64,000 nt of DNA from Orychophragmus violaceus (lineage: Eukaryota > Streptophyta > Magnoliopsida > Brassicales > Brassicaceae). Shown in pieces: positions 53,847 to 63,878 of the stretch. Under the pieces are notes generated by a model. It was not told where the DNA came from and ran no database searches. It saw nothing but the letters and a program-made list of their open reading frames with translations. Where the stretch lies: assembly GCA_030180135.1 (NCBI GenBank), contig CM058232.1:78349001-78413000 (forward strand), given 5' to 3'. The position numbers and the translations under genes were made by a program. How positions within the stretch are numbered: the first letter of the stretch is position 1; each line of letters starts with the position of its first letter.

Positions 53847-56588
53847 ATGTCTTTGATCCGTTGTTCGGGGAGTAAAGATAAGGAGATTGTTTCTGTTTCG
53901 TCTGCGGATGACTCTCCAAGCCGTCATAGTGCTTCGTCATCCTCAAGTTCTTCTCTCGACTTGAGAAATCATCCGGCTTACACCGTAGTCGAAGAATTTC
54001 AACGTCGTCGAGAGTTATCTCGGCAAACAGATGCCGCGGAGACTTCAGGCCGAAGGGATTTCGTAATTCCCCCTCCTGATTCTGATGATAAATTAAACGA
54101 GGACGTCGTCGTCGAAGGGAATGATGATGATGATGATGGGTCGTCCGATGACTCCGACGAAAGGGTCGTCGTTGAGGGAAATGATTCTGATGCCTCATTG
54201 TCGGCTATTCCGCAGGAAGCCTTCGCGAATGTCTATGAGACTCGTTCTACTTTAGAGTCTGTGGCATCCACGCTCCGAGAATGTGGCGCTGATCCGAGGA
54301 TCGAGTATCTGATTCCTTGTACGCTGGATCGTCCCTGGGACCCGCCATCGGGTTATGTTACTTTATATGAGTCGTATTTTATCAACACTAGGACCGGAGG
54401 TTCCCGTTGTTGGCTGCCACTTCCCGACTTGCTGATCTCCTATTGTTATCGTCGCGACATCGCCATTTCCCAGTTGTCGGCAGTCGCGGTCCGTCATATG
54501 GTGGGTCTTCTTGTCCTAGGCGCTGAAGTCGATGTGACGGTAACCGCCAGTATTTTTGAAGAGATGACTTCAATTAATCCTATGACAACGACCAGTCCGG
54601 GGTGTTTTGCGGTTAAGTTTAAAAGCGGCAACCGCGTAGTCATGAATGCTCCGAGTAAGATCAACAATTGGCAGAGGCAATATTTTTACGCCAAGATGTC
54701 TCCTCTGGTTATTCCCGATGAACACAGGGGACTTGTGAGATCGTCGTGGAATACTGACTTTGGTAGATGTCGTTCTGAATTTGCCCTTGACTGTACGCGA
54801 TTATTTACTTAATTTATGTTTTGTTTTTTTGCAGTGCCTCATCCGTTTCTGAAGCCATATCCAGATAACTTTTTCCCGATCCTTGAGAAGATACAATCTC
54901 TCGGTCTTCGCAAGTGGTCGCACCTTACTCGAGAGCGTATAAGCAAATCTTTACCTCGGATTTCCAAAGGTGATCTTCTATTTAGCTTTTTACCGAGTTT
55001 CGACTTTACTGACTCCCTTATTTTTCTTTGATTCTTTAGTAAAGTGGAATACCAAGACGAAGGTTACACCCGATCAGCTTGTGAAACCAAAGAGAATGGG
55101 CAAAGTGCAGAGAATCGAATCAGTTGATTATTCGAAGAGAATCTCGTCCCAACCCGTGTCTTCCTCTAAATCGGTGAAAGAGAAGGATGTACTTACACCA
55201 TCTCAAGATGAGAGTCAACTGGTTGAAACGGGTAACAAGTCAGCCGCTCCCCAGGCTGTGATTAACGTTCAGCCGGAAGCGGCAGTCGTGTCTTCTAAGC
55301 TTCCGCCGAAGGTTCCTTCTAGGAAGCGGCCTGTGGAAGGCAAAACGGACCGAGAGAAGTCGGCAAAGAAAGCAGCTACTGCTGACAAGTCTATCGAATC
55401 GGTTTCACTTGATAAGACGGCTGCTGACGAATCCGAAAAAAGTCTGCATCCATGGAAGCGATTTTACGAGGAGACCGGCGACGTCATTGATGCCTATGGT
55501 AATACGAAGCCGTTTGCTTCTCGCAAGGAAATTGTTCACGTCCGACCTCGTGCTCCCATCAGGGAAGGAGATTCCCGACCTTCAATCCATAGCTTCGCTT
55601 ATCAATACGAAAGCGACGTTCCACTGATTGATAATCCGCGGGCATGTTTTGACATGCTGACTTGTGTCCGCGGGAACGAGAGGGATTGGCCGGTTCTGCA
55701 GGAGCTTCCTCATTCGGACGCCGTTCTTAAGCTAAAGCAGGCCGAAGCAACAGTAAGATTTTTACCAAATTCTCGTTCGTCGGTGTTGCCTATAGTTAAA
55801 AATCCTTGTTTCGTTTTCAGATGATCGCAGCGTCGAATCGCGTAGCTCTCGAGAGCTCTTGGGGCGCTAAGAAGATGGCCGACGCAGTGACCAAACGAGA
55901 TGAGCTTCTAAAGAAGGTTAAGGAGGAGAATAAGATTCTTGCATCAAACAACGCGGTGCTTGCGGATAAACTTCGCGGTGCGGAGGAGCAGATAAGTCTT
56001 GTTTCCGAGAAGTCGAAGGTCGATCTTCTTAAGTTGCAGAAGAGGATGGAGAGCCAGCAAAAATTCTACTCTGACTTGGTTCGGAGTGAGAGTGAGAGAG
56101 TCGAAGCTGCGGTGAGGGCGAAGGCGCAAACTCACTACGATCTCTTTCAGCGGTATGTGAAGGATCAGGAGATCGCTGTTGCTCTCCAGATTGAACAGGC
56201 CCAAATTTCCGGTTTAAAGAACTGCCTGACAAAGCTCAGCGGTGAAGGCATAGTGTTTCCTCAGGCTCTCTTGGACCAATTAGCCGCTGATGAGATTGCG
56301 GTGAATGCTAGGATTGACAATACGGAGGTCGTGACCAAGGAAGAACTCACATTCGTCCTTTCACCGGTTCGTCATCCCCTTCTCAACCTTCGCTATGACT
56401 CTCCTCCTCCTGTTCCGAAGAATGTTGATCAATTTGGAACTAATCGTGGAATAATCCCTGAGTCGGTTCCTGCCGACCTCATTCAGTCCGTTAACTCGGA
56501 AGTCGCGGCTTTGGATGGTGTTCTCAAGGCACAGGAAGCGATCGCCGAGAAGGTCAATGATCCTGAGAAGTCGCCATCTAGGGCTTGA
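53847..56588 (+). CDS. Antisense ORF of Tat element (Transposase_28-like), four exons, about 853 aa
   Basis: Lies on the strand opposite gag/pol. Proposed exons are 53847-54792, 54835-54969, 55040-55752 and 55821-56588. All introns are short (42-70 bp) with GT donors and TTTGCAG / TTCTTTAG / TTTTCAG acceptors; phases match and the sum is 854 codons including the stop, with no internal stop. Residues about 150-270 (LDRPWDPPSGYVTLYESYF, WLPLPDLLISYCYRRDIAIS, HMVGLLVLGAEV) match the PF04195 'putative gypsy type transposon' domain. The last exon encodes a long coiled coil (KKVKEENKILASNNAVLADK onwards). The function of such aORFs is unknown. Start chosen as the first ATG; exon borders are inferred. 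Confidence 0.75.
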
Positions 56589-57254
56589 CTAATTGTGTCC
56601 TTTTCTCCCTCTGTAAAATCTTTGTTTCGTAAAACTCTGTATCCCTTTAAGTTTATGTTTGGCTTTGTAAACCTACTCTTTTAATAATTTATCTTAAGTT
56701 TGCTTTAAGCCTTTGATAGTGACTTAAATCATTCTATCTTTTTAAAGCTTAATTGTTCAAACTTAAGTTTGCCGATCTAAATGTAGGTTTTCATCGTGTG
56801 ATTAAGTCTTGCTATCGCATTTAGGCTTATAGCGACCTATTATCACGAAATCTTATGACAGTTCGGACTAACTTGTCTTTTGTTAGTCGGATAGCGGCTT
56901 TAGTTAGTGTTGAGTCGTACTAATCTTGTATTAAAGTCTTTGACGAGTCTAGGCGGTTTCGTGACTTGGAATACATGTTTGTAACCATGTCGAAACTTTT
57001 TTTTTGCGTCTAAACTCGTTTGTCAAAGCTTAATCAACTTAGCGACTTGCCGTAAGGCGGTTTTGCGAGACTTATGGATGCTCGGCTTTATTTTAAGGGT
57101 AGGAGAATGTGCGAGTCCTTTTTGCTCGACCTATTCGTTATCTCCTACCACGAAAAATTTGCGGGACGGATCCCGGCTTTCCCTTACCGCGATGTGCACC
57201 TCGCGTGCAAGGAAGATCATGCCCCTGGCCAGGAGGTATGATGCTAATCGGTGC

Positions 57255-57364
57255 GAGTCGTTACTCGTCTTGCTGTGAGTTAATACTCGGCTTTTTGCGA
57301 GTTGATACTCGGCTTTTTGCGAGTTAATACTCGGCTTTTTGCGAGTTAATACTCGGCTTTTTGT
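57255..57364. repeat. 22-bp tandem repeat with hairpin core
   Basis: Four units of GAGTTAATACTCGGCTTTTT plus GC starting at 57277, 57299, 57321 and 57343, with a diverged fifth unit at 57255. Each junction forms CGAGTTAATACTCG, a perfect inverted repeat around TAAT. Sits between the antisense ORF and the end of pol. Confidence 0.9.
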
Positions 57365-57533
57365 ATCATTAAATTTAAATATTAATGAAGGGACTTACCT
57401 GTTCTGGCTTTGCATAGCTTTCAAGACGGTAACTTATCTGAAAAATGATAATTTTATTAGTTTTGTGACTGTGCCGGTAAAGGCTGCCTACGTATCTCTC
57501 GAGGGAGAATCAAGTCACTCGTAGTTCAATACA

Positions 57534-57561
57534 TTTTTTTTTTTTTTTTTTTTTTTTTTTT
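57534..57561. repeat. Poly-T run, 28 bases
   Basis: Uninterrupted T run (poly-A on the minus strand) just downstream of the pol stop codon. Confidence 0.9.
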
Positions 57562-57584
57562 GCGGAGGAACCAACCTTACTGTC

Positions 57585-59395
57585 TTAATGGTACTCTTTC
57601 AGGCTTGCCGAGTTCCAGGATCGAGGTAAAGCTTTGCCTTTCATTGACTCAAGCTCGTAGACTCCTGGTTTGACGACTTTTGTGACTTTGTAGGGTCCTT
57701 CCCATTTCGCCCCGAGTTTCCCTGCTTTCCACTCCTTGGTGTTTTCGTAAACTTTGCGGAGGACGAAGTCACCGACTTGAAAATGGCGTTCCTTGACTTT
57801 CTGGTTGTAATACCGAGCTGCGAGCTGTTGGTAGTTTTGAATCCTGAGTAGGGCTCGATCCCGTTCTTCCTCTGGGGTATCAAGAGCTTGGATCAGCATC
57901 TTCTCATTGATCTCGGTATGGTGCGGCATAAGAGACCGGCGGAGAGTGTGAATGTTAGCTTCTGCTGGTACCATTGCTTCTACGCCAAAGGCTAACGAGA
58001 ATGGGGTGGCCCCTGTTACGCTTCGGGGTGTCGTTCTATGCGACCAGAGGACTCCGTCTAATTCATCTGCCCAAACTCCTTTTTTGCTTTCAAGGCGTTT
58101 TTTGATGCCGGCAAGGATAGTTTTATTTGTAGCTTCGGCTTGGCCATTCCCCTGAGGATACCTTGGTGTCGATTTGCTGAGGCGTATATCCCACTTCTTG
58201 CAGAATCCTTCGAATACTTTCGAGATGAATTGTGATCCGTTATCTGTGACGATCTCATAAGGTAGCCCAAAGCGACATATTATATATTTCCAGACGAAAT
58301 TTTGAACCTGGACATCGTGGATGGCGACGTAAGCCTTGGCCTCTACCCACTTTGTGAAGTAGTCGGTCATAATGAGTAGAAAACGTCTTTGATTAGATAA
58401 CGGTAATGGTCCAACGATGTCCATTGCCCATCTCATGAATGGGTAAGCCGCAGTTGACGTTGTGAGTAGCTCTGTAGGTCGATGTATGAATGGCGCATGT
58501 CGCTGGCACTTTTCACACTTGTTAGAATAAGTCTCGCAATCGGTTATCATAGTCGGCCAATAGTGACCATTCAACTTGATTTTGAGGGCGAGAGACCTGC
58601 CTCCGGAGTGGTTTCCGCATGCTCCAGAGTGCGTTTCTTCGAGAACCCGAGTTACTTCATCTCCGTTTATGCATCTGAGGAGGATCTTGTTGGCAGAATA
58701 CTTGTAGAGGATACCTTCATGTATAGTGTATCGTGCGCTTTTGACTTTAAGTCGCCGTGCTTCCCATTTATCTTCTGGGAGCTTCCCTTCTGTCAGGTAT
58801 GTTCTTATCGGAAGTCGCCAGTCTCTATTGTCGTCGGTTAGGACAGCGATGAGGTTTGTGCCCTTTGCTTGAACATTGTAGCACATGTCATCCTTATCAT
58901 TCGGGATCATTTCTTCAGTTTCTTCTTGATTGCTCTCAGGGGGCGGGATGCTCGGTTCGCGGATTGTTTCTACCGGGATCCGTCGACAGAGATTGGGATT
59001 AGATGCCAGCGACGCAAGTGCATCTGCCGGGGCATTCTCCTTTCTTGGTATCTGGACGATATCGAAGAATTCGAAGGAACTGGTGAGATCCAACGCCGTC
59101 TTTCGGTAAGCCTCCATTCGTTCATTTTTAGCTTCGTAGTCGCCGTTGATCTGGTTGGCTACAAGCATGGAATCACAATGGGCCAAGAGATGTCGTACTC
59201 CGATTTCCTTGGCTAGTCTGAGACCGGCTAACAAAGCTTCGTATTCAGCTGTGTTGTTAGAAGCCGTGAAACCTAGTTTGAATGATTGCTCTAATATCTC
59301 GCCGGTTGGTGATATGAGGCGTATCCCTATCCCGGCTCCTTTTTTAGATGAAGCCCCGTCAACGAACAGTTTCCAATTTTTGTCTTCTGTCTCGG
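57585..59395 (-). CDS. Tat-type RNase H-integrase polyprotein fragment, about 600 codons
   Basis: A continuous minus-strand frame from about 59395 to TAA 57585. It begins abruptly in RNase H (WKLFVDGASS with catalytic Asp, NTAEYEALLAGL, HCDSMLVANQI, NAPADALASLAS). The integrase follows: an HHCC zinc domain (HSGACGNHSGG...CEKCQRH), then a D,D,E core (MRWAMDIVGPL, IVTDNGSQF, YPQGNGQAEATNKTI) and a GPY/F module (WEGPYKVTKVVKPGVYELES) ending NSASLKEYH. No start codon belongs to this piece: it is normally processed from Gag-Pol, and the RT in front is deleted. The integrase itself looks undamaged. Confidence 0.87.
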
Positions 59396-59399
59396 TTCT

Positions 59400-61104
59400 T
59401 CCTTCTTTAACCTTTCGATGGCCGCCTTGATTTCTTCATTGGAAAGTCGGGAGTAGAGTGCGTTTCTGAGATTCCGACATTCAGCCGTGTCGTGCGACGT
59501 AGCTTGATGGTATTCACAGTACTTATCCCCTGTAGCGGAGGCTGCTTGCGCCTTCTTCGCCTCTTTTGCTCTTTTATTCCACGGCTTTGATGACCGGGAC
59601 TTGTCGGCGCCGTCTATAACCATTGTTTTGGCGCTTTTACCGTCGTAATGCTGCCTGGGTTCTCTTTCCTCTTTCTTGTCTGTCTGTTTGCCGGGACCAA
59701 ACCTTTTTGCCAATGCGACTTTCTTCTCCTCTAATTCCACGAATTTGTTTGCTCGATGGAGTGCGTCCTCGATGGTTAGCGGCGGATTGATGACTAAATC
59801 TTGGTAAAATGGCGACTCGTGCCAGACGGCGTTTGTCAGGGCTGCGATAGTGAACTTATCTGGTGCCTCAGCTCGTGTCATCACCGCCCTGAACCTTTCT
59901 ACGAAATCTTTCAAGGTTTCCTTCTTCTCTTGCGTCATCGACATCAGCGCGCTTAGCGAAGTGTCCTTACGAATGTAGGCAAAGTGATGCCTTACGAATG
60001 CCCATATGAGGTCGGAGAAGCTATCGATTGACTTGGACGGGAGTCGGGAGAACCAGTTTAGCGCGTCTCCTTCCAGGGTTTCGGTGAATAGTTGGCAGAA
60101 GCCGATGTCACGCTCCTCGCTTGATGAGAACCGCGCCTTTGCCGCCATGATTTTGAACGTTGTGAGATGGGTCGCTGGATCTTTGGTGCCGTCGTACATC
60201 GGTAGCCTGAGCTTCTCTCTTTGCCTGATATACGTGTTCGTGATGCGCGAGGTGAAGGGAGTCCTACGAGTTTCCTCGATGATTCGGTCTATCTCGGGTG
60301 CGGACCCCTTCACGCCATGGACCTCCCCTTTTAGTTCCTTTAGGGTGTCTTTGAGCTCAATCAGTTGTTTCTCGACATGGTTGCGACTTGCTCCGCGAAT
60401 AGACGCTCCGTGAGTTTTTTCGTACGACATACCTCGCTCGCGGAGATAGTTGTCTCGGTGCGAGCCATTCTCACGTCGCAAATTTCGTATGTGGTGCACG
60501 TCCCGTGTCTGGTGACTGGTATGTTCCTCCCTGTTGGGTGAATACCTCTCATCACTTCGGTCGTTATGTCTACTTTCGCTCCGTTTGAGTCTTTCAGAAC
60601 CCTCCTTCCGATGTGAGCTATGCTCGCGAGTATCCTTGTTGCTTTCCTTACGCGGGTTGCTCCTGGATTCGCTGCTACGGCTCTGTTCATGGTGGCTTTC
60701 TTCAGAGGTGCTATAGACCAGTCGTCTGGCGACTTTGTCTTTCACCTTTGACGGTACCTCTCTCCTGGGTTTTCTGGACTGTTGTCCTGAAAGGATCTTT
60801 GCTTGCTCTGTTGCAGCAGGTCAATTTTCTCCGAGAACGTTTTGATCAGGTCGTTCTGCGAGTCGATCTTGGCCATTAGAGTGGCTAAAACCTTGTCTTG
60901 CTCGATTTGAGCCTCTGTTTCGCTGAGTGACGGGGCATGTTTGCCGTCATCTCGAGCTTTGTTTGTTTTAGCGGCGTTTCGCGGCTGCTTGCCGCCTTTC
61001 GTCGCGTCGTCTTCGTGATCACTTTGGTTGTAATCACTTCCCTCATGGTCGCTTAGGTCAACCTTAGGGTTTTCCGAATCTGTTTCTTTACCGTTTCCCG
61101 ACAT
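59400..61104 (-). pseudogene. Tat-type Gag, frameshifted and truncated
   Basis: ATG at 61104 (MSGNGKETDSENPKVDLSDH) opens a 120-codon frame that stops at 60742. The rest continues in another frame to about 59400. It contains an Arg/Ser/Glu-rich region, the Retrotrans_gag core (TETLEGDALNWFSRLPSKSI, then FVRHHFAYIRK, ETLKDFVERFRAVMTRAEAP) and a variant knuckle CEYHQATSHDTAEC. The frame then passes directly into RNase H sequence read out of frame, marking a deletion of protease and RT. Confidence 0.83.
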
Positions 61105-61134
61105 CTCGTTTCAGAAATTTCTCTTAGAAATCCC

Positions 61135-61150
61135 CACAGTCGGCGCCAAT
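61135..61150 (-). other. Primer-binding site of Tat element
   Basis: TTGGCGCCGACTGTGG on the minus strand, next to the LTR remnant; TGGCGCC-type site of Tat/Athila elements. Confidence 0.85.
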
Positions 61151-61195
61151 TGTAAGATTACAAAGTCGGTTAAAAAGGAAAACAGATAAACATAG
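61151..61195 (-). repeat. Collapsed remnant of the 5' LTR
   Basis: 45 bp: TGTAAGAT joined directly to TACAAAGTCGGTT...ACATAG, which in the intact LTR are about 260 bp apart. The outer half of the LTR is missing; flanking sequence is a short CTGACACATAG repeat. Confidence 0.75.
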
Positions 61196-61768
61196 CTGAC
61201 ACATAGCTGACATAGCTGACACAGTACTTGTATCATAATGCATACTCAACTTGTTTTGATTCACATAATTTAGCTATATTGATTTCAATTTTTAGCTTTT
61301 ACACCATGCCTTTATCTTGCGTTTAGCCAACTTTCAACCTTTACCATAGAAGACAGCTGTTAAATCCTTCTTTTATTTTTCGTGTACCCTTGTTTCTTTT
61401 TTATTTATTTTGTCTCTTCCTAACCATTCAATGAGTTATCTTTATCACTTGCTTCTCAAACAGAAAGCTTGTAAATCAGTCTGGCTCTTTCTGTTGAGAT
61501 GTGGTTCTTATGCGTCGATAGAACCCAATTGTAGGCATCCATAAACCCTAAATCTCAAAATCGAGGACGCAAACTTATTGAACTCAAATTTGCCCACTTA
61601 TTTTCTCCCTCACTCAGATAGTCAACTATCGTTTCAAGAATTTCTAGTTCAGTCTCTGTATCAGCTTTGCCTTTCTCATAACTTTAATTCCTCCAATCCC
61701 AGAGATTCAGTGATTGATGCAGGAAAAAAACATACAAGTGTTTCTTGACCAATACCATAACCTCATCA
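61196..61768. other. Spacer, no gene seen
   Basis: Begins with a small CTGACACATAG minisatellite (61196-61225). 61468-61551 is a diverged copy of 51942-52025. No coding sequence is recognised. Confidence 0.45.
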
Positions 61769-61999
61769 CACTACAAAAATAACTGGCATTGATAGCATAT
61801 TACAAATGCTATAAAAGATAATTTTTCGATTTCGGTTACTATATCATAGCATTTAAATAACGCTATACCAAAATTTTACTGAGCGGGAACCAAAATTCAC
61901 TTTTGGAGCCTAATTTTAGTATTAGCGCCACACTTAAGCATATTTTGGTTTTGGCGAAATTTTATAACACATATAGAAATTTTTTTTTTAAATCCCTCA

Positions 62000-62264
62000 G
62001 AACACATTTCTATCTCTTTCTCTCTCTCTCTCTTGTCTCTTGACACATCTCACTGCTCTCTCAAACCCTCCTCTCCGAACTCCTCTCCTCTCCTCTCCAA
62101 CAAGCGCCGCTCTCTCAAACCCTCCTATATTCCTCATCCACACCAAATCTACTCTCTTCTTTCTCGTATATCCTCTCTCTCCATCTCTTCTGTTGAGTCA
62201 GAGCCAACGGTGTTGATGCGTATGCGAAGAAGACGATGGCTGAAGAGACAGTGAAGCCTATAAG
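62000..62264 (+). pseudogene. 5' UTR-like pyrimidine-rich leader and short first exon
   Basis: CT-rich stretch with repeated CTCTCTCAAACCCTCCT, then ATG at 62236 (MAEETVKPI) running to an AAG/GTTACT donor-like site. It looks like the start of a captured gene. The reading phase does not match the next exon-like piece, so they may come from different sources. Gene not recognised. Confidence 0.35.
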
Positions 62265-62432
62265 GTTACTTACTGAATCGATATGATCGGAATCCATTCA
62301 AATCTTGGTGGATTAATTGACTTCTGAGAAATCATTGGGTCTTACTTTAGGGTTTATTTGGGGGAAAATCTCTTTTTCTATATAAGTTTTAATTTTGCTT
62401 CTTGATTTTATTTATCCACTGTCTTGTTTCAG

Positions 62433-62526
62433 CCAGCATCGAGTTCAAGACTTGCGGCGTTGCTTCCAGAGCATGTTGGTTTCGATTATGGTCGAAAAGC
62501 ATTCCTCTCGACAATGAAAAATCAGG
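62433..62526 (+). pseudogene. Unidentified captured exon
   Basis: Between a TTGTTTCAG acceptor and a CAG/GTACTT donor, open frame PASSSRLAALLPEHVGFDYG, RKAFLSTMKNQ. Coding-like composition; source not recognised. Confidence 0.35.
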
Positions 62527-62635
62527 TACTTCAGTGTTCATTTAGCTCAAAAGTTTCTTGGGTATTTGCTATTTCAATCGGATCTTGGGTTAAAGGTGAA
62601 TCCTAAGTCGTTGTTTTCATGATTTTTATGTTCAG

Positions 62636-62769
62636 GACGTGGTGGTGGTGGGTACAGTGGGGGACGTGGTGGAGGTGGATTCAGTGGGAGACGTGGTGCT
62701 TCTGGAGGTAGAGGTAGAGGAGGAGGCAGAGGTTTAGGAGATGGTGGTGGACGCGGTGGTAGAGGCATG
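62636..62769 (+). pseudogene. Captured RGG/GAR-repeat exon
   Basis: After a TATGTTCAG acceptor, reads GRGGGGYSGGRGGGGFSGRR and continues in Gly/Arg repeats to GGRGGRGM. Such GAR domains occur in fibrillarin, GAR1, nucleolin and related nucleolar RNA-binding proteins; the fragment is too repetitive to assign. It runs straight into TMK kinase sequence. Confidence 0.5.
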
Positions 62770-62776
62770 AATCCAT

Positions 62777-63878
62777 ATGTTCTCAGCTAATACAGGAATG
62801 AACGAGTTTCAGGCCGAGATAGCGGTGCTAACTAAAGTCAGGCATAGACATTTGGTTGCTCTGTTGGGTTACTGTGTGAACGGGAACGAGAGATTGCTTG
62901 TTTATGAGTACATGCCTCAGGGAAATCTTGGACAGCATTTGTTTGAGTACGGTGAACTTGGTTACTCTCCTCTGACATAGAAACAGAGAGTGAGTATCGC
63001 TCTAGACGTGGCACGAGGTGTGGAATATCTACATAACTTGGCTCAGCAGAGCTTCATCCACAGAGATCTAAAGCCCTCCAACATCCTTCTTGGTGATGAC
63101 ATGAGGGCAAAGGTTTCTGATTTCGGTTTGGTTAAGAACGCACCTGATGGTAAATACTGTTGAGACGAGATTAGCAGGCACATTCGGTTATCTAGCACCA
63201 GAATACGCCGGTAAGTTGATTCTTCCTTTGTTTACTCATCTTAATTTCACAATGTGCTTAAATCTATTACACTAATAAGCTCATTGGATGCATTGGATGA
63301 ATGTTATATTGTTTTTTGTGAGGTATTGATATTGTTAATAATATATAATTGCAGCTACTGGAAGAGTAACGACGAAAGTGGATGTGTATGCATTTGGAGT
63401 GGTTCTTATGGAAATGATAACAGGGAGAAAAGCATTAGACGATTCATTACCAGACGAGAGATGTCACTTAGTCACATGGTTCAGAAGAATCCTAATCAAC
63501 AAAGATAACATCCCAAAGGCACTCGACCAAACCTCAGAGCCAGACGAGGAAACATTGGAGAGAATTCACAGGGTCGTTGAGCTAGCAGGACATTGCACAG
63601 CCCGTGAGCCTCAACAGAGACCAGACATGGGACACGCGGTTAACGTGCTAGGACCACTCGTGGAGAAGTGGAAACCGTCGTTCCAAGAAGAAGAGGAGAG
63701 TTTCGGGATCGATGTGAACAACATGAGTTTACCTCAAGCTCTACAGAGATGGCAACAAAACGAAGGAACATCGACGTCAATGTTCCATGGAGATTTCTCT
63801 TACTCGCAGACACAGTCTAGCATTCCTCCAAAGTCTTCTGGTTTTCCCAACACGTTCGATTCAACTGATGGTCGGTAA
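62777..63878 (+). pseudogene. TMK-family receptor-like kinase fragment
   Basis: Begins inside the kinase N-lobe (MNEFQAEIAVLTKVRHRHLV, LLGYCVNGNERLLVYEYMPQ). It continues with VARGVEYLHNLAQQSFIHRD, KPSNILL, VSDFGLVKNAPDG and AGTFGYLAPEYA, then a GT-AG intron (about 63213-63354) and ATGRVTTKVDVYAFGVVLME through to STDGR stop (63878). The C-terminal tail matches Arabidopsis TMK receptor kinases, closest to the TMK3 type from memory. The ectodomain, transmembrane segment, Gly loop and ATP-binding Lys are absent. TAG replaces the Trp codon after SPLT (near 62978), and a 2-nt deletion after PDGKY shifts the frame. Non-functional, probably captured. Confidence 0.82.

Larger units (their letters stand above)
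52764..61195 (-). mobile_element. Tat-lineage Ty3/gypsy element, protease-RT deleted, antisense ORF retained
   Basis: The minus-strand order from the right is: LTR remnant (61195-61151), primer site TTGGCGCCGACTGTGG (61150-61135), gag (61104-59400), RNase H and integrase (about 59395-57585), a 22-bp repeat, an antisense four-exon ORF on the plus strand (53847-56588), a G26 purine tract and a 550-bp LTR (53313-52764). The TGGCGCC-type primer site, absence of a chromodomain, CX2HX4HX4C Gag knuckle and antisense ORF between pol and the 3' LTR are Tat-clade traits. Protease and RT are missing. Confidence 0.88.

Noticed and set aside
57952..59430. Plus-strand ORFs opposite integrase and RNase H
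   Set aside because: They are antisense shadows of a well-supported pol frame with no motifs of their own, unlike the spliced antisense ORF at 53847-56588.
62574..62768. Proline-rich minus-strand ORF
   Set aside because: Exact antisense of the Gly/Arg repeat exon; compositional shadow.
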